Program-made: the position numbers and the translations under genes
Part shown: piece by piece, positions 1-7,916 of the stretch
Numbering within the stretch: position 1 is the stretch's first letter
Layout of the letters: each line of letters begins with the position of its first letter
Notes under the pieces: generated by a model
The model's input: the letters and a program-made list of their open reading frames with translations, nothing else
Told to the model about the DNA's origin: nothing
The model's database searches: none
Assembly: GCA_023241745.1 (NCBI GenBank)
Contig: JALQCY010000004.1
Coordinates: forward strand, 372,001-436,000
Length of the DNA stretch: 64,000 nt
Reading direction: 5' to 3'
DNA from: Isoptericola peretonis
Lineage (GTDB): Bacteria; Actinomycetota; Actinomycetes; Actinomycetales; Cellulomonadaceae

Positions 1-399
1 GGCGAAGATCGCGCCGCCGTCGAGGTCGTGGAACCGCGTGAGCTGCCTGCCCAGCCCGGGGCCGTAGAAGATGTTGTCCCCCAGCACGAGCGCGACCTCG
101 TCCGTGCCGACGAAGTCGGCGCCGAGCACGAAGGCCTGGGCGAGCCCGTTCGGCTGGGCCTGCACGGCGTACTCGATCGACACGCCGAACTGGGCGCCGT
201 CGCCCAGCAGCCGGCGGAACTGGTCGGCGTCGTGCGGGGTGGTGATGACGAGGATGTCCTGGATGCCCGCCAGGATCAGCGTCGACAGCGGGTAGTAGAT
301 CATCGGCTTGTCGTAGACCGGCACGAGCTGCTTGCTCACGCCCATCGTGATGGGGTGCAGGCGGGTTCCGCTGCCGCCGGCCAGGATGATTCCGCGCAT
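1..399 (-). CDS. rmlA: Glucose-1-phosphate thymidylyltransferase (RmlA), C-terminal part outside window
   Basis: First 133 residues of an RmlA-type enzyme, which makes dTDP-glucose from dTTP and glucose 1-phosphate, the first step to dTDP-rhamnose. Seen: the nucleotide-binding signature [11 protein letters not shown] (residues 6-16), [15 protein letters not shown] (24-38), and the metal-site Asp in [10 protein letters not shown] (about 108). The frame is open and runs off the left edge, so roughly half of the usual ~290 residues is missing from the window rather than from the genome. The ATG at 399-397 matches the family N terminus; no clear Shine-Dalgarno sequence lies before it. The other rml genes, if clustered, would lie to the left. 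Identification is secure from the motifs. Confidence 0.93.
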   Translation of the reverse strand, partial: MRGIILAGGSGTRLHPITMGVSKQLVPVYDKPMIYYPLSTLILAGIQDILVITTPHDADQFRRLLGDGAQFGVSIEYAVQAQPNGLAQAFVLGADFVGTDEVALVLGDNIFYGPGLGRQLTRFHDLDGGAIFA

Positions 400-449
400 G
401 GCAGTTCATTGTGGCCCAGGCGGATCGTCCGGGCAGGGTGAACTCGTGG

Positions 450-1226
450 TCAGCCGGCGGAGGCCGTGATCCGCTCCGTGTCGCGCAGGCGGGCCAGCCG
501 CGCCGGGTCGGCGGCGAGCTCGGCACCGGCGGCCCCGGAGGTGAGCACGACCGAGCCGTCGCCGGCCCAGGTGGCGAGCAGGTCGCGCAGCACGTCCGCG
601 AGCGGCCGCGCCCCGTCCACCAGCACGCGCTCGCCCTGGCCGCCCGGCGCGGGGACGAGGTCGGCGAAGCGGGTCTCGTCCCCGCCCTGCCGCGCGAGCG
701 CGACGGCGGACGGGTCGGTCTCGGGAGCCCACCCGATCACGTCGCCGTACGTCATGACGGCGCCCGCGGCGTCGAGCGCCCCGGGCGGGAGGTCGCCGTC
801 GAAGGTCCGCGCCAGCGCGGGCAGGGCCACCGCCACGAGGTCGCCGCCGCCGGGTCCGGCCAGCACGTCGGTCCAGTCCGCCGGGCGGGAGGTCACCACG
901 ACGTCACCGGCGGGCCGCGCGTCGTGCCCGTCGGACGGGAGGCCGACGGTGGCGCCGCAGCGCCACGCGGCGAGCGCCCAGACCGCGCTGCGCCAGTGGG
1001 CGGGCAGGTCGAGCGTCACGACGGTGCCGGGGGCGGCGTCGAACTCTTCCACGAGCAGGTTCACCGTCTTGCTCACCCAGTTCTGGAGCACGGCCCCGGA
1101 GAGCTCGACGCGCTCGCCGCCGTCGCCGTACCAGGTGAGGCGCGGCCGGCCCGGGTCCGAGACGAGCAGGTCGAGCACCTGCGAGATCGTGGAGGGGACG
1201 CGCCGGTCGGCGGGGAGCGGGTTCAC
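450..1226 (-). CDS. TIGR03089 family protein (acyl-CoA synthetase/AMP-binding N-domain-like)
   Basis: A 258-residue protein resembling the actinobacterial TIGR03089 family, which looks like a shortened N-terminal part of AMP-dependent acyl-CoA synthetases; no reaction is established. Seen: LTWYGDGGERVELSG and LQNWVSKTVNLL near the N terminus, then alternating small-residue segments (VVTLDLPAHWRSAVWALAAW) like an adenylate-forming fold. The usual adenylation P-loop is not evident. The GTG at 1226 is chosen over an upstream in-frame start at 1283 because a TAGGCT -10 box ends exactly 7 nt before it, predicting a leaderless mRNA. A family member also sits near rml genes and whiB2 in mycobacteria, consistent with this context. 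Function unknown. Confidence 0.8.
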   Translation of the reverse strand: MNPLPADRRVPSTISQVLDLLVSDPGRPRLTWYGDGGERVELSGAVLQNWVSKTVNLLVEEFDAAPGTVVTLDLPAHWRSAVWALAAWRCGATVGLPSDGHDARPAGDVVVTSRPADWTDVLAGPGGGDLVAVALPALARTFDGDLPPGALDAAGAVMTYGDVIGWAPETDPSAVALARQGGDETRFADLVPAPGGQGERVLVDGARPLADVLRDLLATWAGDGSVVLTSGAAGAELAADPARLARLRDTERITASAG

Positions 1227-1233
1227 GCAGGTC

Positions 1234-1239
1234 AGCCTA
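1234..1239 (-). promoter_or_regulatory. -10 box (TAGGCT) of a leaderless promoter for the TIGR03089 gene
   Basis: On the minus strand TAGGCT is followed by 7 nt (GACCTGC) and then the GTG start at 1226. This is the TANNNT-N6/7-start arrangement repeated at many genes in the window. No convincing -35 box is visible. Confidence 0.5.
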
Positions 1240-1386
1240 CGAGAGCGAGCCGGGCCCACCCTGTAGCAGGTCGGTGCCCGCATGTGAATGGGCAGTGGAG
1301 ATCGAGATCACTAGCACATTTCGACTTGACGCCCTCGAAGGACACGCGTGTAATTCCAGGTATGCAGTTTCCCTAAAGAACGGCAT

Positions 1387-1393
1387 GGAGGGG
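1387..1393 (+). promoter_or_regulatory. Ribosome binding site deciding the whiB2 start
   Basis: GGAGGGG ends 6 nt before the ATG at 1400, placing the translation start well inside a longer open frame. Confidence 0.7.
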
Positions 1394-1399
1394 CACGCC

Positions 1400-1735
1400 A
1401 TGTGGAACTTGCTCGATGGGGACCGGGGGGTCTTCCCGTCAGACGTCGGTCGTGAGCCCGAGCGCGTAGCGCCGGTGCTGCCGCTGTTCGGTGACGACTC
1501 GGTCGACGACGAGACTCTCCTGGGGTGGCAGGAACGAGCCCTGTGCGCCCAGACCGACCCGGAGGCCTTCTTTCCCGAGAAGGGCGGGTCCACGCGTGAG
1601 GCGAAGAAGGTCTGCACGTCTTGTGAGGTCCGGGCGGAGTGCCTGGACTACGCGCTCGCGAACGACGAGCGCTTCGGCATCTGGGGCGGGCTCTCCGAGC
1701 GCGAGCGCCGCAAGCTGAAGCGCCGCGCCGTCTGA
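1400..1735 (+). CDS. whiB2: WhiB-family iron-sulfur transcriptional regulator (WhiB2/WhmD type)
   Basis: A 111-residue WhiB-like protein. These bind a [4Fe-4S] cluster through four Cys and regulate transcription with the primary sigma factor; the WhiB2/WhiB branch controls septation and development. Seen: Cys49, Cys72, Cys75 and Cys81 (LCAQ, VCTSC, AECL), the GIWGG turn at 93-97, and the basic tail RERRKLKRRAV. The start at 1400 is chosen because GGAGGGG lies 6 nt upstream; longer in-frame starts (1385, 1274) lack this support. A strong inverted-repeat terminator follows. The flanking genes match the conserved neighbourhood of whiB2-type genes. Family call is certain; assignment to WhiB2 rests on sequence and context. 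Confidence 0.93.
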   Translation: MWNLLDGDRGVFPSDVGREPERVAPVLPLFGDDSVDDETLLGWQERALCAQTDPEAFFPEKGGSTREAKKVCTSCEVRAECLDYALANDERFGIWGGLSERERRKLKRRAV

Positions 1736-1756
1736 GCCGACTTCGATCGGCGAGGA

Positions 1757-1787
1757 ATATCCGGCCCGACACGCTCGGGCCGGATAT
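1757..1787 (+). terminator. Inverted-repeat terminator after whiB2
   Basis: A perfect 13-bp stem (1757-1769 with 1775-1787, core ATATCCGGCCCGA) around a 5-nt loop CACGC, 21 nt after the whiB2 stop. There is no T-tract, as is common in actinobacteria. It separates whiB2 from the next operon. Confidence 0.75.
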
Positions 1788-1816
1788 CCCACGACGGGCT
1801 GCGGGCCCGTCGCATC

Positions 1817-4800
1817 ATGGCGGGCAGGATGACTGCTCCGCACCCGATCCCAGCCCGCCCCGGCGGTGAGGTCGCACCCCCGGGCGCGACCTCCGCCGCG
1901 GCGCCCGTGTCCGCCGCCTCCCGCGAGGGGTACGAGCGGCGCGAGAGGCTCGACGGCACCGGCGCCGTGCCCCTGGTGGTCACCGTCACCGCCGTGGTCG
2001 TCACGCGCGGCCGCACCCCCTTCCTCGATGCCACCCTCGACGCGCTCGCGCGGCAGGACCGTGGCGCCGACGAGGTCGTCGTGGTGGACGTCGGGGCCGC
2101 GGAGTCGACCGCGCACCCAGGCCTTCGTCTCGGCGGTGCACGCTTCGTCGCCGCGTCGGGCGTCCGGAGCCTCGGGGAGGCGGTGGACCGCGCCTGCGAG
2201 GTCGTGGGCGTGCCCGAGACCGGGTGGCTGTGGATCCTGCACGACGACTCGGCGCCCGAGCCGGACGCGCTGGTCCGCCTGCTGCGGGCCGTCGAGCACT
2301 CCAGCGCCGTCGCCGTCGCGGGCTGCAAGCAGCGGCGCTGGCCCGTCGCGCCGGACGGCACGCCTCGCGCCGAGGCGAGCATGCTGGTCGAGGTCGGCAG
2401 CACCGTCTCGCCGCTCGGTCGCCGGATGACGGGCATCGACGACACGGAGATCGACCAGGGCCAGCACGACGCCCGGGAGGACGTGCTGGCGGTCGGCCTG
2501 GCGGGAGCGCTCGTGCGGGCGCACGTCTGGGCCGAGCTGGGGGGCACGGACCCGGAGCTCGGCCCGTTCGGCGACGGCCTCGACCTGTGCCGCCGAGCCC
2601 GGCTGGCGGGGCACCGGGTGGTCGTGGTGCCGGACGCGGTGGTGCGGCACGCGCAGGCGTCCCTGCTCGGGCTGCGCGGCCGGCCGGACGCCGGCCCGGA
2701 CCTGGAGGCCTCGCGGTACGCGCGCCGCCGCAGCCAGCTCTACCTGCGGCTGGTGGACGCGCCGCTGCCCCTGCTGCCGTTCGTGTGGCTCGCGACGCTG
2801 CTGTGGGCACCGTTCGCCGCCATGTACCGCCTGGCGCTCAAGCGCCCGGCGCACGCGCGGGACGAGATCCTCGCGGCGCTGGTCACGGCCCTGCGGGTCG
2901 TGCCGCTGTACCGGGCTCGGCGACGCGCCGCCCGGTCGCGGCGCCTGCCGCGCCGGGTGCTGGCGCCGCTGCTCGGCACCTGGCGGCAGGTGCTCGGCGA
3001 GCGCCGCGACGCGCGCCTCGCCCGGGCGGAGGCCCAGCGAGCCCGGTGGGCGCCGACCGAGCTGGAGCGCGCCGACCTGCGCCGCCTCGGGCGGACCCGG
3101 CGCGCGGTGCTCGCCGCCGTGGCGGTCGCGGTCGTGGCGCTCGACGTCGCGCTCTTCGGGCCGTGGCAGGGCGTGCTGGCCGACGGCGGGCGCGTCGTGG
3201 GCGGCGGCCTGCTGCCGGCCCCCGGCACGGTCGGGGACGTCTGGGAGGCGGCGACGTCCGGCTGGGTGCGCGACGGCCTGGGCGTGCGCGCCCCCGCCGA
3301 CCCGCTCCTGGCACCGTTGACGGCGTTCGCCGGGCTGGCGGGCGGCGGGCTCCAGACGGCGGTGAACGCGCTGGTCGTGGTGGCGCTGCCGCTCGCGGCC
3401 CTCGGCGGCTGGTTCGCCGCGGGAGCCCTCACCCGCGCGGTCGTGGTCCGCGCCGTCGCGGCGCTGGCGTGGGCGGCGGCGCCCGGGTTCCTCGCCTCGC
3501 TCGGTTCCGGCCGGCTCGGCGCCGTCGTCGTGCACCTCGTGCTCCCGTGGCTGCTGGTGGCCCTGCTGCGGGTCGTCGGGGCGCACGCGCGCGACGTCGT
3601 GCCCTCCGCTCCCGCACGGCGCCGGGGGTCGCTCGGGGCCGCGGGGGCCGCGGGCCTCCTGCTGGCGGTGGCCGTGTGCGCCGCGCCGGTGCTGCTGCCG
3701 GTCGCCGTGGTGCTCATCGGCGTCGCCGCGCTGGTGGTCCGGCGGTCCTGGCGGTCCCTGCTGCTCGTGCTCCTGCCGGCCGTGGTGGTGCCGCTGCCGT
3801 TCTGGGGCGAGGTGCTGAGCACCTGGTCGAGCGGCGGCTGGCGGCTGCTCGTGGCCGAGCCGGGCGCGCCCGTGGTGGCGCAGGACGCCCCCACCGGCGT
3901 GGAGCTGCTGCTCGGCCTCCCGGGGGACACGGCCTGGTTCGAGCGCTGGCTCGGCTCCGACGGAGCCCTCGGGCGGGCCGCGGTGGTGGGCCCGGCGCTG
4001 CTGGGCGGTGCCGTCCTGGTGCTCGCGGCCGTGGCCCTGGTGCGCCGTCGCGCCGTGCGCGGCGTGCGGCTGGCGTGGCTCGCCGCGGCCGCGGGCCTGA
4101 CGACGGCCGTCGTGGCCGTCTCCACGGCGGTGGCGAGCGGGACGGCGGAGGACGGCACGGCCGCGGGCGTGACCGGCGGGCCCGGCGTCGGGCTCTCGGT
4201 GCTGCTGCTGGCGCTCGGTGCCGCCGCCATCTGCGCGCTGCCGTCGACGGGGCGTGCGCCCGCGTCCGCCCCCGTCGTCCGCGCGGAGCGCACGGGGATG
4301 CGGCGTGCCGCGACGGCCGGTGGCGTGGCGGTCGCCGTGGTGGCCCTCGCGCTGCCGGCGGCGCAGCTCGGCTCGTGGGCGCTGGGTTCCACGGACGGTG
4401 GCGCGGTCGGCGACCTGCACGCGGCCGAGGACCCGGTGGTGCCCGCCGTCGGCACCCAGATGCAGGCGCCTCCGCGCGCGGCGCGCGTGCTGCAGCTCGA
4501 CCGCGTCCAGCCCGGCGGCGACGACGCCCCGGCCGCGGCGGCGGTGGTCGACTATGCGCTGCTGCACGCCGACGGGACGCGGCTCGAGGACTCGTCGACC
4601 GTGGTGCGCGCGCGGGCGGCCGGCCTGCTGGCGGGCGGAGACCGGGGCGACACCGCACTGCTGGACCGGGTGGTGGCCGAGGTCGCCACCGGCCGGTCGA
4701 CCGACGTCGCGGACCGGCTCGCCGCGCTCGGCATCGGCGCCGTGCAGGTGCCGGCCGGCGGCGACCCGGAGCTCGCCACGACGCTCGACCTGGTGCCGGG

Positions 4801-5242
4801 GCTGGCACGCGTCACCGAGGAGGACGTGCTGGTCTGGCGGGTCACGACCGACGGCCCGGCCCCCGGGTGGGCGACGGTCCTGACGGCAGCCGGCGCGGCG
4901 GCGGACGGGACACCGTCGCCGTTCTTCGCACCGACGGACGCCGTGCGCACGGTGCCGTCCGACGGCACCCGGGCGGGCGGCCGCCTCGCCGCGGGCGGCG
5001 AGGACCGCACGCTACGGCTCGCGGAGTCGGCGGACACGGGCTGGCACGCCACCCTCGACGGGCGGCGCCTGCCCGCCGTCGACGCCGGCGGCACCCAGGC
5101 GTTCGCCGTCGGGCCCGACGCGGGCCGGGTGAGCGTGGCGTACGAGGCTCCCCACCGGACCGCGTGGCTGACGCTCGCGGGTGCGGTGCTCCTGGTGCAC
5201 GTGCTGCTGGCGCTGCCCGTCGGACGGCGGCGGGGCCGATGA
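1817..5242 (+). CDS. Large membrane-bound family 2 glycosyltransferase
   Basis: A 1141-residue protein. The N-terminal GT2 (GT-A) domain starts at about residue 55 (VVVTRGRTPFLDATLDAL) with acidic nucleotide-sugar motif LHDDSAPEPDAL at about 141-152 and a later DLCRRARLAG segment. The remaining two thirds holds many hydrophobic helices (first at FVWLATLLWAPFAAMY, more beyond residue 430) and a C-terminal hydrophilic region before a last helix (LTLAGAVLLVHVLLALPV). It is probably a membrane polymerase or transferase of a cell-envelope glycan; the substrate is unknown. It overlaps the following DUF5719 gene by 4 nt (ATGA), so they are co-translated. Large GT2 proteins recur at this position next to whiB in actinobacteria. 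An alternative start is the ATG at 1829. Confidence 0.85.
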   Translation: MAGRMTAPHPIPARPGGEVAPPGATSAAAPVSAASREGYERRERLDGTGAVPLVVTVTAVVVTRGRTPFLDATLDALARQDRGADEVVVVDVGAAESTAHPGLRLGGARFVAASGVRSLGEAVDRACEVVGVPETGWLWILHDDSAPEPDALVRLLRAVEHSSAVAVAGCKQRRWPVAPDGTPRAEASMLVEVGSTVSPLGRRMTGIDDTEIDQGQHDAREDVLAVGLAGALVRAHVWAELGGTDPELGPFGDGLDLCRRARLAGHRVVVVPDAVVRHAQASLLGLRGRPDAGPDLEASRYARRRSQLYLRLVDAPLPLLPFVWLATLLWAPFAAMYRLALKRPAHARDEILAALVTALRVVPLYRARRRAARSRRLPRRVLAPLLGTWRQVLGERRDARLARAEAQRARWAPTELERADLRRLGRTRRAVLAAVAVAVVALDVALFGPWQGVLADGGRVVGGGLLPAPGTVGDVWEAATSGWVRDGLGVRAPADPLLAPLTAFAGLAGGGLQTAVNALVVVALPLAALGGWFAAGALTRAVVVRAVAALAWAAAPGFLASLGSGRLGAVVVHLVLPWLLVALLRVVGAHARDVVPSAPARRRGSLGAAGAAGLLLAVAVCAAPVLLPVAVVLIGVAALVVRRSWRSLLLVLLPAVVVPLPFWGEVLSTWSSGGWRLLVAEPGAPVVAQDAPTGVELLLGLPGDTAWFERWLGSDGALGRAAVVGPALLGGAVLVLAAVALVRRRAVRGVRLAWLAAAAGLTTAVVAVSTAVASGTAEDGTAAGVTGGPGVGLSVLLLALGAAAICALPSTGRAPASAPVVRAERTGMRRAATAGGVAVAVVALALPAAQLGSWALGSTDGGAVGDLHAAEDPVVPAVGTQMQAPPRAARVLQLDRVQPGGDDAPAAAAVVDYALLHADGTRLEDSSTVVRARAAGLLAGGDRGDTALLDRVVAEVATGRSTDVADRLAALGIGAVQVPAGGDPELATTLDLVPGLARVTEEDVLVWRVTTDGPAPGWATVLTAAGAAADGTPSPFFAPTDAVRTVPSDGTRAGGRLAAGGEDRTLRLAESADTGWHATLDGRRLPAVDAGGTQAFAVGPDAGRVSVAYEAPHRTAWLTLAGAVLLVHVLLALPVGRRRGR

Positions 5243-6933
5243 CGGGCGGCGCGGGGCCGGCCGCCCGGGAGACACCGACGGAACCGACCGGAGGGGCGGG
5301 CAGGGACGTGCGCAGGACACGGGTGCGGCACGGCGTGCGTGCCGCGGTCGCCGCGGTGACGGGGGTGGCGGCCGTCGCGGCGCTCGCCGCCGTCGCCGTG
5401 CTCGGTGACCAGTGGGCCCAGTCGTGGACGGGCGCCGAGCAGCGCGCGGTGGCCGCCGGGACGCGCACGGTGGGCGTGCAGCCGGCGGACGCGACCCTCG
5501 TCTGCCCGACGCCGGTCGCCCTCCCGAAGGGCGCCGACGTGGGGGACGCGCAGTTCGACGCCACCCCGGTGCCCACCGTCAGCGGCCTCGGCGCCCTGGT
5601 GCTGGGCGGCGCGGAGGACGGCGCACGCACGACCGCGCTCGACGGCAAGGACGAGGCGCCGCTGGACACCGGTGACGACGCGGCGGCGCAGCAGGGCGAC
5701 GTCGACGGCACCCGCGTGCTGCGGGCGACGCCGGTGCCCGGCGAGCCGTTCCGCGCGGCGGGCCTGCTGGCCTCGGTGACGGCCGCGGGCGACCTGCGCG
5801 GGCTCGGCGCCGGGGCGTGCGGCGTGCCCTCGACGTCGCAGTGGCTGGTGGGCGGCGGCACCGAGGTGGGCGCGACCGCCACGCTGACGGTGCAGAACCC
5901 GTCCGAGCGGCCGGCGACGGTGGCCCTCGACGTGTTCGGCCCCGGTGGTCCCGTGGCGCTCGGCGGCAGCGGCACGTTCACGGTGGCGCCGCACGCGCAG
6001 GTCACGACGCGGCTGGAGTCGGTGGCGCCCGAGCAGGACCGGCTGGCGGTGCACGTGCGGGCGTCGGGCGCGCGCGTCACGGCGAGCCTGCAGACGCAGG
6101 CGATCGACGGGCTGCTGCCCGCGGGGGTGGACGTCCTCACGGCGGGCGCCGCGCCGCGCGAGGCCGTCGCCGTGGGCGGCGTGGTGTCCCGCGGCGAGGC
6201 GGTGGACGACCCGCACGCCCCGCGGCTGCGGCTGCTCGCCCCCGGCGAGGGGGGCGGCGCGGCCCGCGTGAGCGTGTACGGGCCGTCGGGGCCGGTCGTG
6301 CTGCGCGGCGCCGACGAGGTCGAGCTCGAGCCGGGCGTCGTGACGGACGTGCCGCTGGGCGGTCTGCCGGCCGGCGGGTACACGGTCGTCGTCGACGCGG
6401 ACGTGCCGGTGGTGGCCGCGGCGCGCTTCGACCAGCCGGGCGAGCAGCCCGAGGACTCCGTCGTCGGCGGCACGCCGTACGACGTCGCGTGGGCGGCCGG
6501 CCAGGCCGTGGCCGGGTCGGGTGCGGCCGGCCCCGCCGGCCAGGTCGGGGTGCCCGGGGGAGTGCGGACCGCGCTCACGCTGGCCGCCGTGCCGCGGACG
6601 AGGGATCCCGACGCCGACCCGGCGGGCGCCGCGCCGGTGACGCTGCGGGCCTACGACGCCTCGGGGGCCGAGATCGGTAGCCGCGAGCTCGACCTGGCCG
6701 CGGGGACGACGACGTCGGTGCCGCTGTCCGACGTCGTCGCCGACGGCACGGTGCCCGCCGGCGTGAGCGTCGACCGGGGGGACGGGGAAGGCGTCGTGGT
6801 GTCGTGGGCGGCGGTGCTGCGCGCCGACGACGGGACCGCGGCCGCGGGGACGCTCGTGGCGTCGGTCGCGCCCACGGCCGCCGTCACCACCCCCGGGGCC
6901 GTCGAGGTCCGCACGGTCGACGCCGCCGGCTGA
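5239..6933 (+). CDS. DUF5719 family secreted/membrane-anchored protein
   Basis: A 564-residue protein with a basic N terminus (RRTRVRHGVRAAV), one membrane-anchor helix at about residues 34-56, and a long Gly/Val/Thr-rich beta-type extracellular part. Two regions resemble each other (VGATATLTVQNPSERPATVALDVFGPGG and later AARVSVYGPSGPVVLRG), suggesting repeated beta-sandwich units. Such DUF5719 proteins are found directly after a large GT2 gene in many actinobacteria; no biochemical role is established, and an accessory role for the glycosyltransferase is inference from the 4-nt overlap. The start at 5239 is set by the ATGA junction. It converges with the metallopeptidase-like gene, the two stops being 9 nt apart. 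Confidence 0.78.
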   Translation: MTGGAGPAARETPTEPTGGAGRDVRRTRVRHGVRAAVAAVTGVAAVAALAAVAVLGDQWAQSWTGAEQRAVAAGTRTVGVQPADATLVCPTPVALPKGADVGDAQFDATPVPTVSGLGALVLGGAEDGARTTALDGKDEAPLDTGDDAAAQQGDVDGTRVLRATPVPGEPFRAAGLLASVTAAGDLRGLGAGACGVPSTSQWLVGGGTEVGATATLTVQNPSERPATVALDVFGPGGPVALGGSGTFTVAPHAQVTTRLESVAPEQDRLAVHVRASGARVTASLQTQAIDGLLPAGVDVLTAGAAPREAVAVGGVVSRGEAVDDPHAPRLRLLAPGEGGGAARVSVYGPSGPVVLRGADEVELEPGVVTDVPLGGLPAGGYTVVVDADVPVVAAARFDQPGEQPEDSVVGGTPYDVAWAAGQAVAGSGAAGPAGQVGVPGGVRTALTLAAVPRTRDPDADPAGAAPVTLRAYDASGAEIGSRELDLAAGTTTSVPLSDVVADGTVPAGVSVDRGDGEGVVVSWAAVLRADDGTAAAGTLVASVAPTAAVTTPGAVEVRTVDAAG

Positions 6934-6942
6934 CCCGGACCG

Positions 6943-7443
6943 TCAGGAGTCGTAGCCGGGGTCGATCTCCTCGGGGGTGCGGGCCAGCAGGTGCGCCACC
7001 TGCTCGACGACGACCTCCCGCACCAGGTCGGCGCGGTCGGCGTCGTCGGCGGCGCGGAAGTCCACCGGCCGCCGGTACACGACGACGCGCGCGGAGCGGC
7101 CCGACTCGGCGGGGAAGCAGCGGCCCAGCGGCACGCCATCGGTCTCCCAGGGCGCGGGCTCGGACGGCGGCACGTCCTCGACGGCGAACTCGGTGCCCTC
7201 GAGCTGCTGTCCCCAGCGGCGCTGCACCAGCTCGACGACGTCGAGCACGAGGTCGTCGAACTGCTCGGCCCGCGTGCGGTGGGCCGGCATGCCCGGGGGC
7301 AGGAGCGGGCCGCGCACACCCCGCCCGCGGCGGTCGCGACGGCGGACCGGCGGTGCGACCCCCGGGTCGGGCGCGGGGCCCGGCTCGGGGCTGGGTTCGC
7401 GGCCCGGCTCGTGGCCGGGCTGGGGGGAGGGGACGTGGTGCAC
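6943..7443 (-). CDS. Zincin-like metallopeptidase-family protein (degenerate active site)
   Basis: A 166-residue homolog of the actinobacterial metallopeptidase family represented by mycobacterial Rv3259 (recalled). Seen: a Pro/Gly-rich basic N terminus, then FDDLVLDVVELVQRRWG, the VYRRPVDFRA strand, and a C-terminal helix VREVVVEQVAHLLA followed by EEIDPGY. In true zincins of this fold the helix carries HExxH; here the spot reads EQVAH, so metal catalysis is doubtful. The GTG at 7443 is preferred to the in-frame upstream start at 7572 because TACGCT ends 6 nt before it. It diverges from the DUF3499 gene. Function unknown. Confidence 0.72.
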   Translation of the reverse strand: MHHVPSPQPGHEPGREPSPEPGPAPDPGVAPPVRRRDRRGRGVRGPLLPPGMPAHRTRAEQFDDLVLDVVELVQRRWGQQLEGTEFAVEDVPPSEPAPWETDGVPLGRCFPAESGRSARVVVYRRPVDFRAADDADRADLVREVVVEQVAHLLARTPEEIDPGYDS

Positions 7444-7449
7444 GTGACG

Positions 7450-7455
7450 AGCGTA
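7450..7455 (-). promoter_or_regulatory. -10 box (TACGCT) of a leaderless promoter for the zincin-like gene
   Basis: Minus-strand TACGCT, 6 nt (CGTCAC), then GTG at 7443. Same geometry as the promoters at 9217 and 17155, which carry the identical hexamer. Confidence 0.55.
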
Positions 7456-7526
7456 AGCCGGGGTCACGGTGCGGTCACGACCGTCGCCGACCGGCGAGCC
7501 CCGCGCGCGGCCCGGTGGCCGGGGCG

Positions 7527-7532
7527 TATTCT
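7527..7532 (+). promoter_or_regulatory. -10 box (TATTCT) of a leaderless promoter for the DUF3499 gene
   Basis: TATTCT, 6 nt (CCCCGC), then GTG at 7539. It is back to back with the minus-strand promoter at 7450-7455. Confidence 0.55.
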
Positions 7533-7538
7533 CCCCGC

Positions 7539-7895
7539 GTGAGATCGGTGAGGCAGTGCTCGCGCACGGCATGTACGCATGCCGCCGTCGCGACGCTCAC
7601 GTACGTGTACGCGGACTCCACGGCCGTGCTGGGTCCGCTCGCGCAGCACGCCGAGCCGCACAGCTACGACCTGTGCGCGGATCATGCCGAACGGCTGACC
7701 GCGCCCCGCGGGTGGGAGGTCGTGCGCCTCACCCCCGCCTTCGAGGAGCCGCCGCCGTCGGCCGACGACCTGTCCGCGCTGGCCGAGGCGGTCCGCGAGG
7801 CCGGGCGGGTGCGTCAGGAGCCGGCGGGCGAGCCGTCGTCCGTCACCGAGACGGCCCGCCGCGGCCACCTGCGGGTGCTGCGCGAGGCCGACTGA
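7539..7895 (+). CDS. DUF3499 family small zinc-ribbon-like protein
   Basis: A 118-residue protein of the actinobacterial DUF3499 family. Seen: an N-terminal CSRTAC pair (Cys7, Cys12), a beta-rich middle (ATLTYVYADSTAVLG), then CADHAERLTAPRGW, giving a possible metal-binding set of three Cys/His groups, and an acidic helical tail. The GTG at 7539 is placed by the leaderless promoter geometry and by the short family N terminus (VRSVRQCSRTAC). In mycobacteria the homolog (Rv3258c, recalled) likewise lies between the zincin-like gene and manB. The role is unknown; RNA or metal binding is only a guess from the Cys pattern. Confidence 0.8.
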   Translation: MRSVRQCSRTACTHAAVATLTYVYADSTAVLGPLAQHAEPHSYDLCADHAERLTAPRGWEVVRLTPAFEEPPPSADDLSALAEAVREAGRVRQEPAGEPSSVTETARRGHLRVLREAD

Positions 7896-7916
7896 CCCGA
7901 CCCGGGCACGCACGGC

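Noticed and set aside
1439..4567. Minus-strand open frame of over 1000 codons opposite the large glycosyltransferase
   Set aside because: High G+C removes stops in shadow frames. The translation is a His/Arg/Gly-rich low-complexity string, and the plus-strand gene has clear domains and helices.
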